DNA of 64,000 bases from CAYMLL01 sp964390645 (GTDB lineage: Bacteria; Planctomycetota; UBA8108), in the NCBI GenBank assembly GCA_964390645.1, contig CAYMLL010000004.1, positions 9,294-73,293 on the forward strand, given 5' to 3'. The translations under genes were made by a program, and so were the position numbers. Of the stretch, positions 38,023 through 48,437 are shown one piece after another. Each line of letters opens with the position of its first letter. The first letter of the stretch is position 1. Under the pieces are notes generated by a model. It was not told the DNA's origin. It saw only the letters and a program-made list of their open reading frames with translations, and ran no database searches.

Positions 38023-40515
38023 CTATTCCTTCGAGAGCACCTCGTCGAGGTTGAGGAGAAGCGAGCACAGCGACGCGTAGGCCGCGTGCTCGACAAGGTC
38101 CAGCGCCTCGTCTCGAGGCGCCTCGCCCTGGCTGACGAACTTTCTCGCGTCGTCGGGGTGCGCTGCGAGCTCACCTCGCAACAAGTCGAGCCGGGCGCCG
38201 AGAATCGCCCGCTCCGCAGCGATCGGCCGTCTCGCCGTCAGCAGGCGGAACGCCAGATCGATGCGCGCGTCCTGCGAGCTCGCGGCGTGCATCACGCGCT
38301 CTGCGAGCACGCGAGCCGCCTCGGTGTAAGTCACATCATTCAGCGTCGCGAGCGCGTGCAGCGGCGTGTTCGTAAGCGACGGTCGCACCGTGCAAGTCTG
38401 ACGCGTCGCCGAGTCGAAGAACATCGTCGGTCCGATGATGCGCCGCCAGAACGTGTAGACGCTGCGCCGGTGGAGACTCTCGCCGCTGTCACGCCGGTAG
38501 CGCTTCTTGCCGAAGGTCGCCTCGGCCCAGACCCCCGCCGGCTGGTAGGGATTGACCGGTGGGCCGCCTATCTTGCCGACGAGAAGCCCGCTCGCCGCGA
38601 GAGCCTGATCGCGGATCACGAACGACGGCAGGCGATGGCGCGGGGCGCGGGACAGCAGGCGGTTCTCCGGGTCGCCCTCGAGAGACTCCGGGGTGACGCG
38701 CGAGGTCTGCCGGTAGGTGGCGCTCGTGACGATCAGACGCAGCAGTCGCTTGACTTGCCAGCCACTCGCGATGAGCTCCGTGGCCAGCCAGTCGAGCAGC
38801 TCGGGGTGGCTCGGCTTCTCGCCCTGCACACCGAAGTCGCCAATCGTCTTGACGAGGCCGACGCCGAAGATCTGCTGCCAGATGCGATCGACCGTCACAC
38901 GCGACGTCAGTGGCTGCGACGGATCGACCAGCCAGCGGGCGAGCGCCAGCCGGTTCACGGGAGAGCCGGCGGGAAGCGGAGGCAGGATCTCCGGGACGCC
39001 GGCCGAGACCCGCTCACCACGCTTGTTGTAGAGCCCGCGAGTGAGAATGAAGGTCTCGCGGATCTTCTCGCGCTCCTGCATCACCATGACACGCGGCAGG
39101 CTCTTGCGCAGGCGATCCCGCGACTCGAAGGCCCCCTTCAGGAGCGTCAGCTTGCCAGAATAATCCGCGTGTGTCTTCTGGAAGCTCTTCGCCAGGGTAT
39201 CGAGGTGACCCTGATTGCGCTCGGTCAGCTTGCGCGCGAGAAGCTCTCGGGTCTTCGCGTCAAGCGTCGCAGCGAGCTCCGACTCGGAGACCGGCCGACC
39301 CGGTGGGCGCACGAAGATGGTCGTCTCGATCTGCGAAATCTGCTCGTGGAGCGAGTCGATGTCGCTCTGGATCCGCGCCAGCTCCGCCCGGGTCGCCGGG
39401 CTCTCGTAGGCGATCGTGGGAGCCATCTGCGGGTCGCCCCCGCCGCCGTCGACCGGCGTGTTGTTGAAGAACGCGGCGAGCTCGTAGTACTCGCGCTGCG
39501 TGAAGGGATCGAACTTGTGGTCATGACAGCGCGCGCATCCGATCGTCGCTCCCAGCCAGACGGTCGCCGTCGTCTCGGTCTGGTCGAAGACGTACTCGAC
39601 GCGGTTCTCCTCCGCGATGCGCCCGCCCTCGCCATTGATCATGTGGTTGCGGTTGAAGCCCGTCGCCAGACGCTGCTCGTGCGTCGGGTCGGGAAGCAGG
39701 TCGCCTGCCAGCTGCTCGACGGTGAACTCGTCGAAAGGCAGGTCGTCGTTGATCGCTCCCAGAGCCCAGTCCCTCCACGGCCACATCGTGCGCTCCCGAT
39801 CGCCCTGGTAGCCGTTCGAGTCAGCGTAGCGCGCGGCGTCGAGCCACTCCCAGACGATGCGCTCCCCGAGACGCGGCGATGCGAGCAGGCGGTCGACGAC
39901 CTTCTCGTAGGCCTCGGGGGAGTCGTCCGCGAGGAAGGCGTCGACCTCATCGGGCGTCGGCGGCAGGCCGGTAAGCTCGAGCGTGACGCGCCGGATTAAC
40001 GTCGTCCTCGTCGCGGCTCTTGACGGAGACAGCCCCTCACGCTCGAGACGAGCGAGGATGAAGCGGTCCACCGGCCGGAGGCTCCAGCCGCGATTCTTCA
40101 CCTCGGGCAAATCCGGGCGTTGCGGCCGGCGGAACGCCCAGTGCTCGCCCCACTGTGCCCCGCCGTCGATCCACTCGCCCAGGCGATCGACCTCCGCGCT
40201 CGTCAGCGTCAACCCGGAATCCGGCGGCGGCATGAGCTCGTCGGGATCCTCCGCGGTGACACGACGGATCAGCTCGCTCGCCGCGCTGTCTCCCGGAATG
40301 ACGACCGTCTTCCCACGGCGGGTGCGGAACACCCCCTCCTCACGATCCAGGCGCAACTTCGACTTCCGGGCGCTCGCGTCCGGCCCGTGGCAGGCGAAAC
40401 AGCTGTCCGCGAGGATCGGCCGGATGTCGCGATCGAAGTCGACAGTCCCCCCGCGGAGCGTTGTCGAGGCGAGCAGGATGATGGCGAACGGAGGGCGGTA
40501 CACGGGACTCCTCAT
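38023..40515 (-). CDS. PSCyt1-PSD1 (DUF1549/DUF1553) cytochrome c-type exported protein
   Basis: 830 residues from ATG 40515. A GTG four codons later (40503) has a better ribosome site (GAGGAG), so it is an alternative start. The signal-like stretch FAIILLASTTLRGG is followed by the Planctomycete cytochrome domain VDFDRDIRPILADSCFACH with haem motif CFACH at about 39-43. Then come DUF1549 (WAFRRPQRPDLPEV, FILARLEREGLSPS, LTGLPPTPDEVDAFLAD, ATIGCARCHDHKFDP with a second CxxCH) and DUF1553 from about residue 560 (RLALARWLVDPSQPLTSRVTVDRIWQQIFGVGLV). These proteins are tied to carbohydrate use in Planctomycetes. A sulfatase gene lies 92 bp upstream on the same strand. Presumed electron transfer in the periplasm; the reaction is unknown. 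Confidence 0.93.
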   Translation of the reverse strand: MRSPVYRPPFAIILLASTTLRGGTVDFDRDIRPILADSCFACHGPDASARKSKLRLDREEGVFRTRRGKTVVIPGDSAASELIRRVTAEDPDELMPPPDSGLTLTSAEVDRLGEWIDGGAQWGEHWAFRRPQRPDLPEVKNRGWSLRPVDRFILARLEREGLSPSRAATRTTLIRRVTLELTGLPPTPDEVDAFLADDSPEAYEKVVDRLLASPRLGERIVWEWLDAARYADSNGYQGDRERTMWPWRDWALGAINDDLPFDEFTVEQLAGDLLPDPTHEQRLATGFNRNHMINGEGGRIAEENRVEYVFDQTETTATVWLGATIGCARCHDHKFDPFTQREYYELAAFFNNTPVDGGGGDPQMAPTIAYESPATRAELARIQSDIDSLHEQISQIETTIFVRPPGRPVSESELAATLDAKTRELLARKLTERNQGHLDTLAKSFQKTHADYSGKLTLLKGAFESRDRLRKSLPRVMVMQEREKIRETFILTRGLYNKRGERVSAGVPEILPPLPAGSPVNRLALARWLVDPSQPLTSRVTVDRIWQQIFGVGLVKTIGDFGVQGEKPSHPELLDWLATELIASGWQVKRLLRLIVTSATYRQTSRVTPESLEGDPENRLLSRAPRHRLPSFVIRDQALAASGLLVGKIGGPPVNPYQPAGVWAEATFGKKRYRRDSGESLHRRSVYTFWRRIIGPTMFFDSATRQTCTVRPSLTNTPLHALATLNDVTYTEAARVLAERVMHAASSQDARIDLAFRLLTARRPIAAERAILGARLDLLRGELAAHPDDARKFVSQGEAPRDEALDLVEHAAYASLCSLLLNLDEVLSKE

Positions 40516-40607
40516 CGAAAGGGGCCATCGTATCGCCACAGGGGCGGGGGTGCCAACTCCCGAAAGAGCCGACGCGGTCCGCGTTCCCCGATCCACGTGC
40601 CTCCGTC

Positions 40608-42077
40608 TCACTGCTGCGCCGCTCCGAAGCGCTCCTCGAGCAAGGCCGCAGCCTCGGCGAAAGCCTCGCCGTCCGGGGGCGCGTCCGCCACATTCTCCAT
40701 CTCGGCGGGGTCACGGCGGTGGTCGTAGAGCTCCCGGGCCAGGATCTTGCCGTCCTTCCGCCGCCTCCACTCGGTGTAGCGAAACCGGTCCGTGCGGACC
40801 GAGCAGCCCATGATCGGCGGCGTCTCTCCGCCGTAGTACGCCGGACGAGGGTGCTGCGTGAATGCGCCCCTCTTGACGACACCGGTCGGATCCTCGAGCA
40901 CGGGCCGGAGGCTGACTCCCTCCAGACCGGGCGGTGCCGGAAGGTCGCAGAGATCGACGAGCGTCGGGTAGAGGTCGAGCAGCTCGACGAGCGCGTCGGT
41001 ACTCTCGCCGGCGTGCGGGATGCCCGGGTACGCGATGATCAGCGGCACGCGAGCATCGAGCTCGAAGTTCGAGGTCTTCGCCCAGATCCCGTGCTCGCCG
41101 AGGTGAAACCCGTGATCGGACCAGAGGACAACGACGGTCGAAGCGGCGAGACCGGTCCGGTCGAGCTCGTCGAGAATCCGCCCGACCTGAGCGTCGACGA
41201 AGCTGATCGCCGCGAGATAGCCGTGCCAGAGGTGGCGTACCAGCTGGCGCGGAATCTCGCCCTGCTTCGGCACCCCGCCGTAGCCTCGCAGCTCGCGGGA
41301 GGAGTGCAGAGCCAGATCCGGCACTCCCTCCGGAACGGAGAGACGCTCCGGGATCTCGAGCTTCGTCGGATCATAGAGCTTCCAGTAGCGGCGTGGCGCG
41401 TTGAACGGCAGGTGCGGCTTCCAGAATCCGACGGCGAGAAAGAACGGTTCGTCCCGCTTCGCCCGGTGGCGCAGCTCCGCCACGGCCTTGTCCGCGATGA
41501 TGCCGTCGAAGTAGGCTCCGTCCTCGACCGCGAGAGACTGTGACACTTCCTTCTTCCCACCCGAGCGCTCGACGCCCGCCGGGTAAACCCAGTCCGACCC
41601 GTGCGTCGCGAAGTGGTGCTCCGCGGGAACGCTCCATGACCGCGGATCACCACGGATCTTCGTGCGCCAGTTGTGAAAGATCTTGCCGATGTCACGCGTG
41701 AAGTAGCCACTGCGGAGAAACCGCTGGGGAAGCGTGACGATGTCGGCGTGCGTGTCGCGGAAGTGGGTCGACAGGTTCCAGACACGCAGCGTGTCCGGCC
41801 GCCTTCCGGTCAGGAGCGAAGCACGAGACGGATTGCACAGGGCCTGCTGACAGTAGGCTCGCTCGAACCGACGCCCCCGACGCGCCAGCCGGTCGATGTT
41901 CGGACTCTGCACGTCAACGCTGCCGTAGCAGCCGAGCTGCACGCGCATATCGTCGACCGCGATGAAGAGCACGTTGCGGCGCTTCGACCCCGCCTCGGAC
42001 CCGACCGCGATCACGGCGAGAAAAAGGACGAGCGACACCGTGACCACCCCGACGAAGAATCGAGAATCTTGCGGCAC
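40608..42077 (-). CDS. Sulfatase, iduronate-2-sulfatase-like, exported
   Basis: 489 residues from GTG 42077, which has AAGGAG seven bases upstream; earlier in-frame codons would overlap the divergent sulfatase gene. The N-terminus [20 protein letters not shown] is a signal peptide or anchor. Metal ligands appear in [15 protein letters not shown] (Asp42, Asp43), the formylglycine motif CNPSR at Cys81, and [34 protein letters not shown] and [30 protein letters not shown] fit the iduronate-2-sulfatase-like subgroup, so glycosaminoglycan-type or marine sulfated glycans are plausible substrates. It heads the minus-strand run, followed by the PSD1 gene. A third sulfatase starts 46 bp away on the other strand, so both promoters share this short gap. 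Confidence 0.93.
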   Translation of the reverse strand: MPQDSRFFVGVVTVSLVLFLAVIAVGSEAGSKRRNVLFIAVDDMRVQLGCYGSVDVQSPNIDRLARRGRRFERAYCQQALCNPSRASLLTGRRPDTLRVWNLSTHFRDTHADIVTLPQRFLRSGYFTRDIGKIFHNWRTKIRGDPRSWSVPAEHHFATHGSDWVYPAGVERSGGKKEVSQSLAVEDGAYFDGIIADKAVAELRHRAKRDEPFFLAVGFWKPHLPFNAPRRYWKLYDPTKLEIPERLSVPEGVPDLALHSSRELRGYGGVPKQGEIPRQLVRHLWHGYLAAISFVDAQVGRILDELDRTGLAASTVVVLWSDHGFHLGEHGIWAKTSNFELDARVPLIIAYPGIPHAGESTDALVELLDLYPTLVDLCDLPAPPGLEGVSLRPVLEDPTGVVKRGAFTQHPRPAYYGGETPPIMGCSVRTDRFRYTEWRRRKDGKILARELYDHRRDPAEMENVADAPPDGEAFAEAAALLEERFGAAQQ

Positions 42078-42123
42078 TGAGGTCTCCTTCGCGCCAGAAT
42101 ATGCCTTCGAACCGGAGGCCCTC

Positions 42124-43632
42124 ATGATACGTATCCGACCATCCAAGGCTCAAGGCTCTCGACCGCGACACCTGCCGGTGCCCCGCGTCGTCGTGCTGTC
42201 TCTGCTACTCGCCGGGACCGACGTGGACGGCGGCGGCGAGGCGGCAAGGCCGAGCTTCCTCTTCCTCCTCGTCGACGATCTGGGCTACCACGACCTCACA
42301 TGCTACGGAAGCGGCTTCCACGAGACACCGAATCTCGATCAGCTCGCCGCCTCCGGCATGAAATTCACGGCCGGTTACGCGGCGCACCCCGTCTGCTCGC
42401 CGACCCGTGCCGCGATCCTCACCGGCAAGAACCCGGCGCGCATTCGCATCACGGACTGGATTCCGGGGCAGAATCCCCGGGGCAAGAAGCTCCTCTGTCC
42501 ACAGGATCGTCACCAGCTGCCGCTGGAGGACGTGACGATCGCGGAGCGGTTGAAGGCCGCCGGCTACCGGACCTTCTTCGCCGGCAAGTGGCATCTCGGA
42601 TCGACGGGGTTCCTGCCGGAGGACCAGGGCTTCGACGTCAACAAGGGCGGACACCATCGCGGCTCTCCGCCCGGCGGCTACTATTCGCCGTACAGGAACC
42701 CCCGGCTCGAGGACGGGCCGTCAGGCGAGTACCTGACGGATCGGCTGACCGACGAGACGATCCGCTTCATCGAGAAGAGCCGCGGGAGCCCCTTTCTCGC
42801 GTACCTGTCCTTCTACACGGTCCACACGCCGATCCAGCCGGCGAGGCGGCACATCGCGCACTACAGGAAGAAGGCTGCCGACCTCCCGGAGGCCGGATCG
42901 CCGCCGCAGATTCCCGAACACGACGGCTGGACGAAGACCCGGCAGGATAACCCCGGCTACGCCTCCATGGTCCACGCGATGGACGAGAACATCGGCCGGC
43001 TTCTCACCAGGCTGGACGAGCTCGGCCTGGCGAAGAGCACCGTCGTGCTGTTCACCTCGGACAACGGCGGTCGCTCCACCCTCCACCGCAACGGCGGACC
43101 GACCTCGAACCTGCCTCTGCGGGCCGGCAAGGGCTGGTGCTACGAGGGAGGTATCCGCGTCCCGCTCATCGTGCGCGCGCCGGGCGTGACCCGCCCGGGG
43201 TCGACGTGCGGGACACCCGTCTACAGCGCCGACCTCTACCCGACGATGCTGGCGCTGGCGGGACTCGATCCGGCGCCGCTGCAGCATCGAGACGGCGTCG
43301 ACCTCAGCGCCCTGCTGCGCGGCGCGACGAAGCTCGATCGGGACGCGATCGTCTGGCACTACCCTCACTACCACGGCAGCGCGTGGACGCCCGGCTCGGC
43401 GATTCGATCGGGGCGATGGAAGCTCATCGAGCTTTACGACAGGGAACAGGTGGAGCTCTACGACCTCGTCGCGGACGAGTCCGAGGCGAAAGACCTCGCC
43501 AGGGAGAAGCCACAGAAGGCGGCCGCGCTGCGGACGAAGCTCCACGCCTATCTGAAGAGCGTCGACGCTCAGATGCCGACACCGAACCCGGATGCCCGCC
43601 CGACGGGCAAGACACGGAAGAAGCGCTCCTGA
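42124..43632 (+). CDS. Sulfatase (arylsulfatase A-like), exported
   Basis: 502 residues from ATG 42124, preceded by GGAGG at six bases. The N-terminus [21 protein letters not shown] is a signal peptide. [16 protein letters not shown] (Asp51, Asp52) and the formylglycine motif CSPTR at Cys91 define an S1 sulfatase with Thr instead of the more usual Ser at position four, an accepted variant. [38 protein letters not shown] is characteristic and completes the metal site. The C-terminal region ends with a basic tail. It is divergent from the iduronate-sulfatase-like gene, which suggests co-regulation. Function: desulfation of a glycan in the periplasm; exact substrate unknown. Confidence 0.93.
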   Translation: MIRIRPSKAQGSRPRHLPVPRVVVLSLLLAGTDVDGGGEAARPSFLFLLVDDLGYHDLTCYGSGFHETPNLDQLAASGMKFTAGYAAHPVCSPTRAAILTGKNPARIRITDWIPGQNPRGKKLLCPQDRHQLPLEDVTIAERLKAAGYRTFFAGKWHLGSTGFLPEDQGFDVNKGGHHRGSPPGGYYSPYRNPRLEDGPSGEYLTDRLTDETIRFIEKSRGSPFLAYLSFYTVHTPIQPARRHIAHYRKKAADLPEAGSPPQIPEHDGWTKTRQDNPGYASMVHAMDENIGRLLTRLDELGLAKSTVVLFTSDNGGRSTLHRNGGPTSNLPLRAGKGWCYEGGIRVPLIVRAPGVTRPGSTCGTPVYSADLYPTMLALAGLDPAPLQHRDGVDLSALLRGATKLDRDAIVWHYPHYHGSAWTPGSAIRSGRWKLIELYDREQVELYDLVADESEAKDLAREKPQKAAALRTKLHAYLKSVDAQMPTPNPDARPTGKTRKKRS

Positions 43633-44224
43633 GCTCCTGAAGACGCTCGCAGGAAGCGCCCTCTCGCCGTTCCGGGAGCGGCTCGCTCTGCCGCCACCCG
43701 GATTCCCGACAGACCGGCGGTTCACAGCCGACACGGCACCGGCCCTCCTCGCAGAGGTTGTCCACCAGATGTCAGGCGGCGACGCGAAATGTCAGGCGGC
43801 GACGCGAACGCGGACCGTCGCCTTCGCGAAACGGCTCTCGCCTCCGCAGCAATGGACGGGGCGGCCTCCGGCGGCTCACGGTGATCCCGACCTCGAGCCC
43901 GGATCGAAGGGGTGATCGTGGCGGCGAGCGCATCCGATGGTCTGCCCGGGAAGGGCCCGACCGTTCGTCGACAGCATGCCGTCGAGCCGCTTCCGTGCCC
44001 ACCGCGGAAGCTCCACGCCCGGGACCCGGCGGCAAGCAGGCGGCCGAGAACACCAGCGCGACGGACCGGCTCCACCCACTCTCGACGCCGTCCGCTCGGA
44101 TGCGGGAGCAGGAGGCTGCGAGGGGGACAGCGAGGACGGCAAGTGCCCGGTCCCTCGCTGCGTCCAGCCGCACGACTTCGACCTCCCCTCGGCGGTCCCG
44201 TGAACCGCGGGATTCCTTCGAGCT
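43633..44224. other. Convergent intergenic region, 592 bp
   Basis: Between the plus-strand sulfatase gene and the minus-strand SGNH/haem gene. No coding region is supported: open frames are Arg/Pro/Ser-rich and lack ribosome sites. It contains a perfect 20 bp tandem duplication (43769-43808). No clear terminator was seen. Confidence 0.45.
43769..43808. repeat. Perfect 20-bp tandem duplication
   Basis: The unit ATGTCAGGCGGCGACGCGAA occurs twice back to back without mismatch. It is intergenic, between convergent genes. Likely a recent slippage product. Confidence 0.9.
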
Positions 44225-47200
44225 CTACTCGCCCGGCTTCGAGCAGCACGCGCAGGCGTCGCCGTTCCCGCGCCGCTCCTTCCGCAGCTCCGCCGGCAGC
44301 TGGTAGCCTCCCGCCTCGAGAAACGCGAGCAGGTCGAGGATCCGTGACCTCGAAAGCGAGGAGAGAAGCCCCGACGGCATCGAGGAGGTGCCGGAGACGA
44401 TCTGCTGCAAGATGTCCTGTCGCTCCACCGTGACGGCTGTGCCCGGATCGAGCAGGTTCGCGAGCAGCTGCACGGACTTCTCGTCCTCCCGCCACAGAGT
44501 GCCCACGACGACGTCGCCGTTCTTCTTGACGATCTGCAAGGTGCGGAACTTCTCGTTGACCTCGCTCGAGGGGTCGAGAATCTGCTCGAGCAGCTTCGCG
44601 CCCCGGTACCGCTCTGCCACCTTGGTCAGGTCAGGCCCGAGCTTCGTCCCGTGGCCCGCGATCGTGTGACACTGGTGACAGCGCGCATCCATGAAGGCCT
44701 TCATGCCGCGCATCACCGAGCGGCCCTCGAGATCGTCGGTGTCGTCTTGCAGATCCTCCATCGTCCAGTTTCTCACGAAGCCCGGCGAGCGGCGCGACGC
44801 GAGCAGCTCCTCGACGTCCGCGAGTTCGTCGACGACGACCATCTCCCCCGTCATCACGACCCAGTGTCCCGGAAAGGTGCAGACGTACGGGTAGATCCCC
44901 GGCTCCTTCGGCGCCTCGAAGCGAAGCACGTGCACCTGCGACCCGCGCGTCGGACCGATCATCGGCGCGTAACCGATGATCAGATGCTCCTTGTCAGGCG
45001 GCACGAAATCGGAGCGGGCGTTGCCCGCCTCCTTCGCCATCTCGTTGGCTGCCATCCCGACCTCCTCGAGCGCTTCGGGCTCGACGATCACGAGATTGTG
45101 GTCGGTGGCGTCGGGGTTCGAGAAGATCAGCTTCACCGGCTGCCCCGTCCGAACCGTGAAGCGCTCGACGCTGTACTTCATGCGTTCGGGCAGACAGGAG
45201 ATCCTGACGACCTCGACATTCTCGCGGCTGTCGAACCGCTTGTCCTGCGGACTGCGGGCGGTCTCGTCGGGCTCCGCCCCCTGCCTCGACCTGAGAAGGA
45301 GCTGCGGCACGGCCGCGTACGCGTCGTTCCCTTGCCAGTGACGCCGCAGGGATCGCGAGCCCAGCGCGCAGGACAACGCGTAGCTCAGATGACCGTCTCG
45401 CGGGTGCTTGGCGATGTCCAGGATCGCATCGAGCGCGGCCTTCGTGCCGATGTAGCTCGCGGCGTTCGCCGCCTCGAGCCGCACCAGGCCACTGGGATCG
45501 TTGGCGCTCTGGCGCAGGAGGTCGATCGCGTCCGGCATCGCGGCGTACCAGTACCGCAGCTGACGCGTCGCCGCCGCCCGCGCGTGCCGCTCACCGCAGC
45601 CGAGCACGTCACGGAGCAGGCTCGCGTTGACCGCACCGATGTTCCGGTAGGCCCAGATCGCCTCGACCTGGTGATGCCGCAGATCGGGGTCGTCGGGGCG
45701 CAAGGAGCCGGCCCACGAACGGAGGTGCCTCTCGACCTCCGCCGGATCCCGCTCCCTGAGCTCGCGCTTCGCCCTGTAACGATGGCGGTACTCCGGACGC
45801 TCGAGGATGTCGAGCAGCTGCGGCACGGTCGCCCCGGCGATTTTCGGAGGATCGGCGAGCTCTCTTCCCTTCGCGGTGATGCGCCAGATGCGTCCCGAAT
45901 GCCGATCCCGCCGTTCGTCCCGCAGCGAGTACTGGGCGTGTCCCTTGATCGGGTTGTACCAGTCGCAGACGTAGAGGGCACCTCGTGGACCGAAACGGAT
46001 ATCGACCGGGATGAAGCTGAGATTGGAGGAGAAGAGGAGGTCGCCGACGTACTCCTCGTCGTAGCCGTACTCGTACTCCTTCCACCGGTGGAGCTCGATG
46101 CGGTTCGTCGGCTTGTAGCGCGCCTTGACGAACATGCCTTGCAGCTCGTCAGGGAAGCTGGAGAAGTCGATGAACTCCTGACCGCAGGTGCCGGAGTACG
46201 CGCGCAGCCCGGCCGGACGCGGGTGCTGCGTCGGATACTCGGGATCCAGCGCGTGAAACGCCGACGCGAAGATCGGATGGCTCGCCATGTGCTGCCCCCA
46301 GCGATCGAAGGTCACGCCCCAGGGATTGGTGCTGTGATACGTGCCGAAGCCGATCAGTCTCCTGCTCCGCGGCGTGAAGCGATACCAGCCGCTGTTCTGC
46401 TGACGCACCGGCCCGTACGGCGTCTCCACCTGGGTGTGATGGAAGATGCCCTCGCGAAAGATCAGATCTCCGTCGGGTGTCCAGACAAAGTCGTGCAGTG
46501 CGTGATGCGAGTCCTCGCAGCCGAATCCGGTCAAGAGCTCCTGTCGGTGGTCCGCCTTGCCATCACCGTCGGTGTCGGAAAGAAACGTCAGGTGTGGCTC
46601 CTCGGAGACGTAGACGCCGCCGTCGCCGAGCTCGAAGGAGAGCGGTATGTGAAGGTCGTCGGCGAAGACGGTCGACCTGTCCGCACGACCGTCACCATCG
46701 ACGTCCTCCAGGATGACGATCTTGTCGTTCGGCTCGCGGCCCGGGTAGACGTGCGGGTATGTGGTCGAGCAGCTCACCCAGAGCCGCCCGTGAGCGTCCC
46801 AGCGCATCTGGATCGGCGCGGCGACGTCCGGAAACTCCTCCTCGCCGGCGAAGAGGTTGACCTCGAAGCGCGGATCGATCTTGAAAGCGGCCAGCTCGTC
46901 CTCGGCGCTCATCCACCGGTTAGCGCCGCGACTCTCGTGCGTCTTCGGCAAGGGCGGCACGTTCGAGTCGTCGATCTTCTCGTCCACCCTCTCGCCGCGC
47001 GCGAGCGCCCGGATGCGGCGATCACGGTTGTCGGTCATGATGTCGAAGCTGCGCATCGCCGGGAGGAAGTCGAGGTAGCCGTACCTCTTGTTCCGACCGC
47101 CCGTGTAGTAGAACGTGTTGAGAGGCCGGTAGCGACGGAAGTACTGCCGGTTCTTCTCGACCACCGCCAGCCGCACAGCCTCGTTGACATCCGGCGGGCT

Positions 47201-48166
47201 CTCGTCGAAAAGCTGCCGGTAGAGCGTCGAAGCGACGAGCGCGTAGCCGTCCGCGTCGAGGTGCACGCCGTTGATCGTCAGCTCGCGCTCGGAGCCGGCC
47301 ATCGAGTCTCTCGTCGCGCTGAAGAGATCGACGAAGCCGACGCTCTGCTCCGCCGCAACCTCTTTCACCACCTTCGCGTAGTCCGCCAGCCGGGCGTTGT
47401 TGAGGTCGGCGGCAGGAACCCCCTCGACGTTCTCGCAGGCGATCGGCGACAGGAGAACGACGCGCGGCCCGCTCTTGCCGTTGAATGCCTTCGACCTCAG
47501 CCCGGCAAGGTAGCGCGACAACGAGTCGTGAAACCCAGCGATGCCCTCATCACCGTCGAAGGACTCGTTGAACCCGAAGGCGGCGAAGATGACGTCCACC
47601 TTCTCGTGGGTCAGGTGCTGCTCGATGTCCGCGAAGTTCGCGGGTCGGGGCTGCAGGTCAGGAGTGTCCGCCGGCCAGCCGAGATTGCGGACGACGAGCT
47701 GATGCTCGGGGTAGCGCTGCTGCAGCAGCGCCTCGATATGGCCGAAGCGCTGCGCACGCTCCAGGAGAGTATTGCCGATGAGCGCGATGCGGTCGCCCTC
47801 GTTCAGATCGAGCGGAAGCCGCGTCGTGACCGGCTCCGTCGTCGCGGCACGCGGCGCGGTGTTACCGTAGATCGCGAAGTCCGCGAGCCCGGAATCCTCG
47901 AACGGCGCGGGATTGCCGGTCGTACGGTTCCTGGCGTCCTGCGAGCGTGACCTGTTATTGCGCTTCTCCTTGTTCCTGCGCTTCTCCTTGTTCCTGCGCT
48001 TCTCCTGGTTCCCGCGCTTCTCGTTGTTCTTCCCGGAATTCTCCTGCTTCGGCGCAGGCCTGTCCTGACGCGACGGCTCCTCCGCGATGCCGACCACGCC
48101 GCAGGAAAGCGCGCGACACGCGACGACACCGGAAACGAGCCAGGCGATGAAGGAGATACGTGACAT
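44225..48166 (-). CDS. Exported SGNH-like / PVC haem-binding / HEAT / cupredoxin / cytochrome c fusion
   Basis: 1,313 residues from ATG 48166, with GGAGGG six bases upstream. In order: signal peptide (1-32); Lys/Arg/Asn-rich linker with repeated RRNKEK (about 45-70); SGNH-hydrolase-like domain (about 105-325: DRIALIGNTLLERAQRFGH, FAAFGFNESFDG, INGVHLDADGYALVA) in which the usual GDS is replaced by IGN; PVC-type propeller (about 425-760: MRWDAHGRLWVSCSTTYP, ILEDVDGDGRADRSTVFADDL); HEAT-like helices (790-955); cupredoxin (995-1110) with type-1 copper ligands His in DHN and Cys/His/Met in CTFPGHWVVM; cytochrome c with CHQCH (about 1160). It presumably couples a surface reaction to electron transfer through copper and haem. 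It lies about 590 bp from the sulfatase gene. Confidence 0.88.
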   Translation of the reverse strand: MSRISFIAWLVSGVVACRALSCGVVGIAEEPSRQDRPAPKQENSGKNNEKRGNQEKRRNKEKRRNKEKRNNRSRSQDARNRTTGNPAPFEDSGLADFAIYGNTAPRAATTEPVTTRLPLDLNEGDRIALIGNTLLERAQRFGHIEALLQQRYPEHQLVVRNLGWPADTPDLQPRPANFADIEQHLTHEKVDVIFAAFGFNESFDGDEGIAGFHDSLSRYLAGLRSKAFNGKSGPRVVLLSPIACENVEGVPAADLNNARLADYAKVVKEVAAEQSVGFVDLFSATRDSMAGSERELTINGVHLDADGYALVASTLYRQLFDESPPDVNEAVRLAVVEKNRQYFRRYRPLNTFYYTGGRNKRYGYLDFLPAMRSFDIMTDNRDRRIRALARGERVDEKIDDSNVPPLPKTHESRGANRWMSAEDELAAFKIDPRFEVNLFAGEEEFPDVAAPIQMRWDAHGRLWVSCSTTYPHVYPGREPNDKIVILEDVDGDGRADRSTVFADDLHIPLSFELGDGGVYVSEEPHLTFLSDTDGDGKADHRQELLTGFGCEDSHHALHDFVWTPDGDLIFREGIFHHTQVETPYGPVRQQNSGWYRFTPRSRRLIGFGTYHSTNPWGVTFDRWGQHMASHPIFASAFHALDPEYPTQHPRPAGLRAYSGTCGQEFIDFSSFPDELQGMFVKARYKPTNRIELHRWKEYEYGYDEEYVGDLLFSSNLSFIPVDIRFGPRGALYVCDWYNPIKGHAQYSLRDERRDRHSGRIWRITAKGRELADPPKIAGATVPQLLDILERPEYRHRYRAKRELRERDPAEVERHLRSWAGSLRPDDPDLRHHQVEAIWAYRNIGAVNASLLRDVLGCGERHARAAATRQLRYWYAAMPDAIDLLRQSANDPSGLVRLEAANAASYIGTKAALDAILDIAKHPRDGHLSYALSCALGSRSLRRHWQGNDAYAAVPQLLLRSRQGAEPDETARSPQDKRFDSRENVEVVRISCLPERMKYSVERFTVRTGQPVKLIFSNPDATDHNLVIVEPEALEEVGMAANEMAKEAGNARSDFVPPDKEHLIIGYAPMIGPTRGSQVHVLRFEAPKEPGIYPYVCTFPGHWVVMTGEMVVVDELADVEELLASRRSPGFVRNWTMEDLQDDTDDLEGRSVMRGMKAFMDARCHQCHTIAGHGTKLGPDLTKVAERYRGAKLLEQILDPSSEVNEKFRTLQIVKKNGDVVVGTLWREDEKSVQLLANLLDPGTAVTVERQDILQQIVSGTSSMPSGLLSSLSRSRILDLLAFLEAGGYQLPAELRKERRGNGDACACCSKPGE
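47960..48031 (-). repeat. 18-bp tandem repeat, 4 units, coding for RRNKEK-type linker
   Basis: Four consecutive 18-bp units based on GCGCTTCTCCTTGTTCCT (plus strand); the first two are identical and the others differ at two to four bases. They encode the hexapeptides NKEKRR/NQEKR of the basic linker after the signal peptide. In-frame length allows copy-number variation without frameshift. Confidence 0.85.
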
Positions 48167-48293
48167 CGAGCGCCCTCCGTCGGCAGTCGAGCGATCTTCA
48201 GGATTCCTTGCGGCTGAAGCGGCCGATTCTACCAGAGATCGACGTCCGGGGCGCACCACGGGAGTGTGTCCGCCACCGAGTGTCGTCGCCTCT

Positions 48294-48384
48294 TTCGTAA
48301 GTCGGCCAGCGTATACGATCCACGACTCGTTTCGTGATCACCAGATCTACAGCGCGACGAGCCGAAGTGACGACAGCTTCCTGG
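48294..48384 (-). repeat. ~90-bp conserved upstream element, copy 1
   Basis: This stretch matches 49229-49321 base for base over most of its length, including the shared core CTCGTTTCGTGATCACC (plus strand). It lies 130-220 bp upstream of the start of the SGNH/haem fusion gene (48166). Copy 2 lies just upstream of the SanA/YdcF-like gene, in the same orientation. Possible roles are a shared promoter/operator or a dispersed repeat. The minus-strand readings are protein-like in both (VITKRVVDRIR / VITKRAVDRIR), but frames are short. Confidence 0.7.
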
Positions 48385-48437
48385 ACACCATCACCGATCA
48401 CCGCGGACGCGGCGGGAGCCTCCGGGTCGATCGAGGA

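Noticed and set aside
44651..47950. Plus-strand open frame of 1,099 codons opposite the SGNH/haem fusion gene
   Set aside because: Same reason: no motif, no signal peptide, and the minus strand encodes recognised domains throughout.
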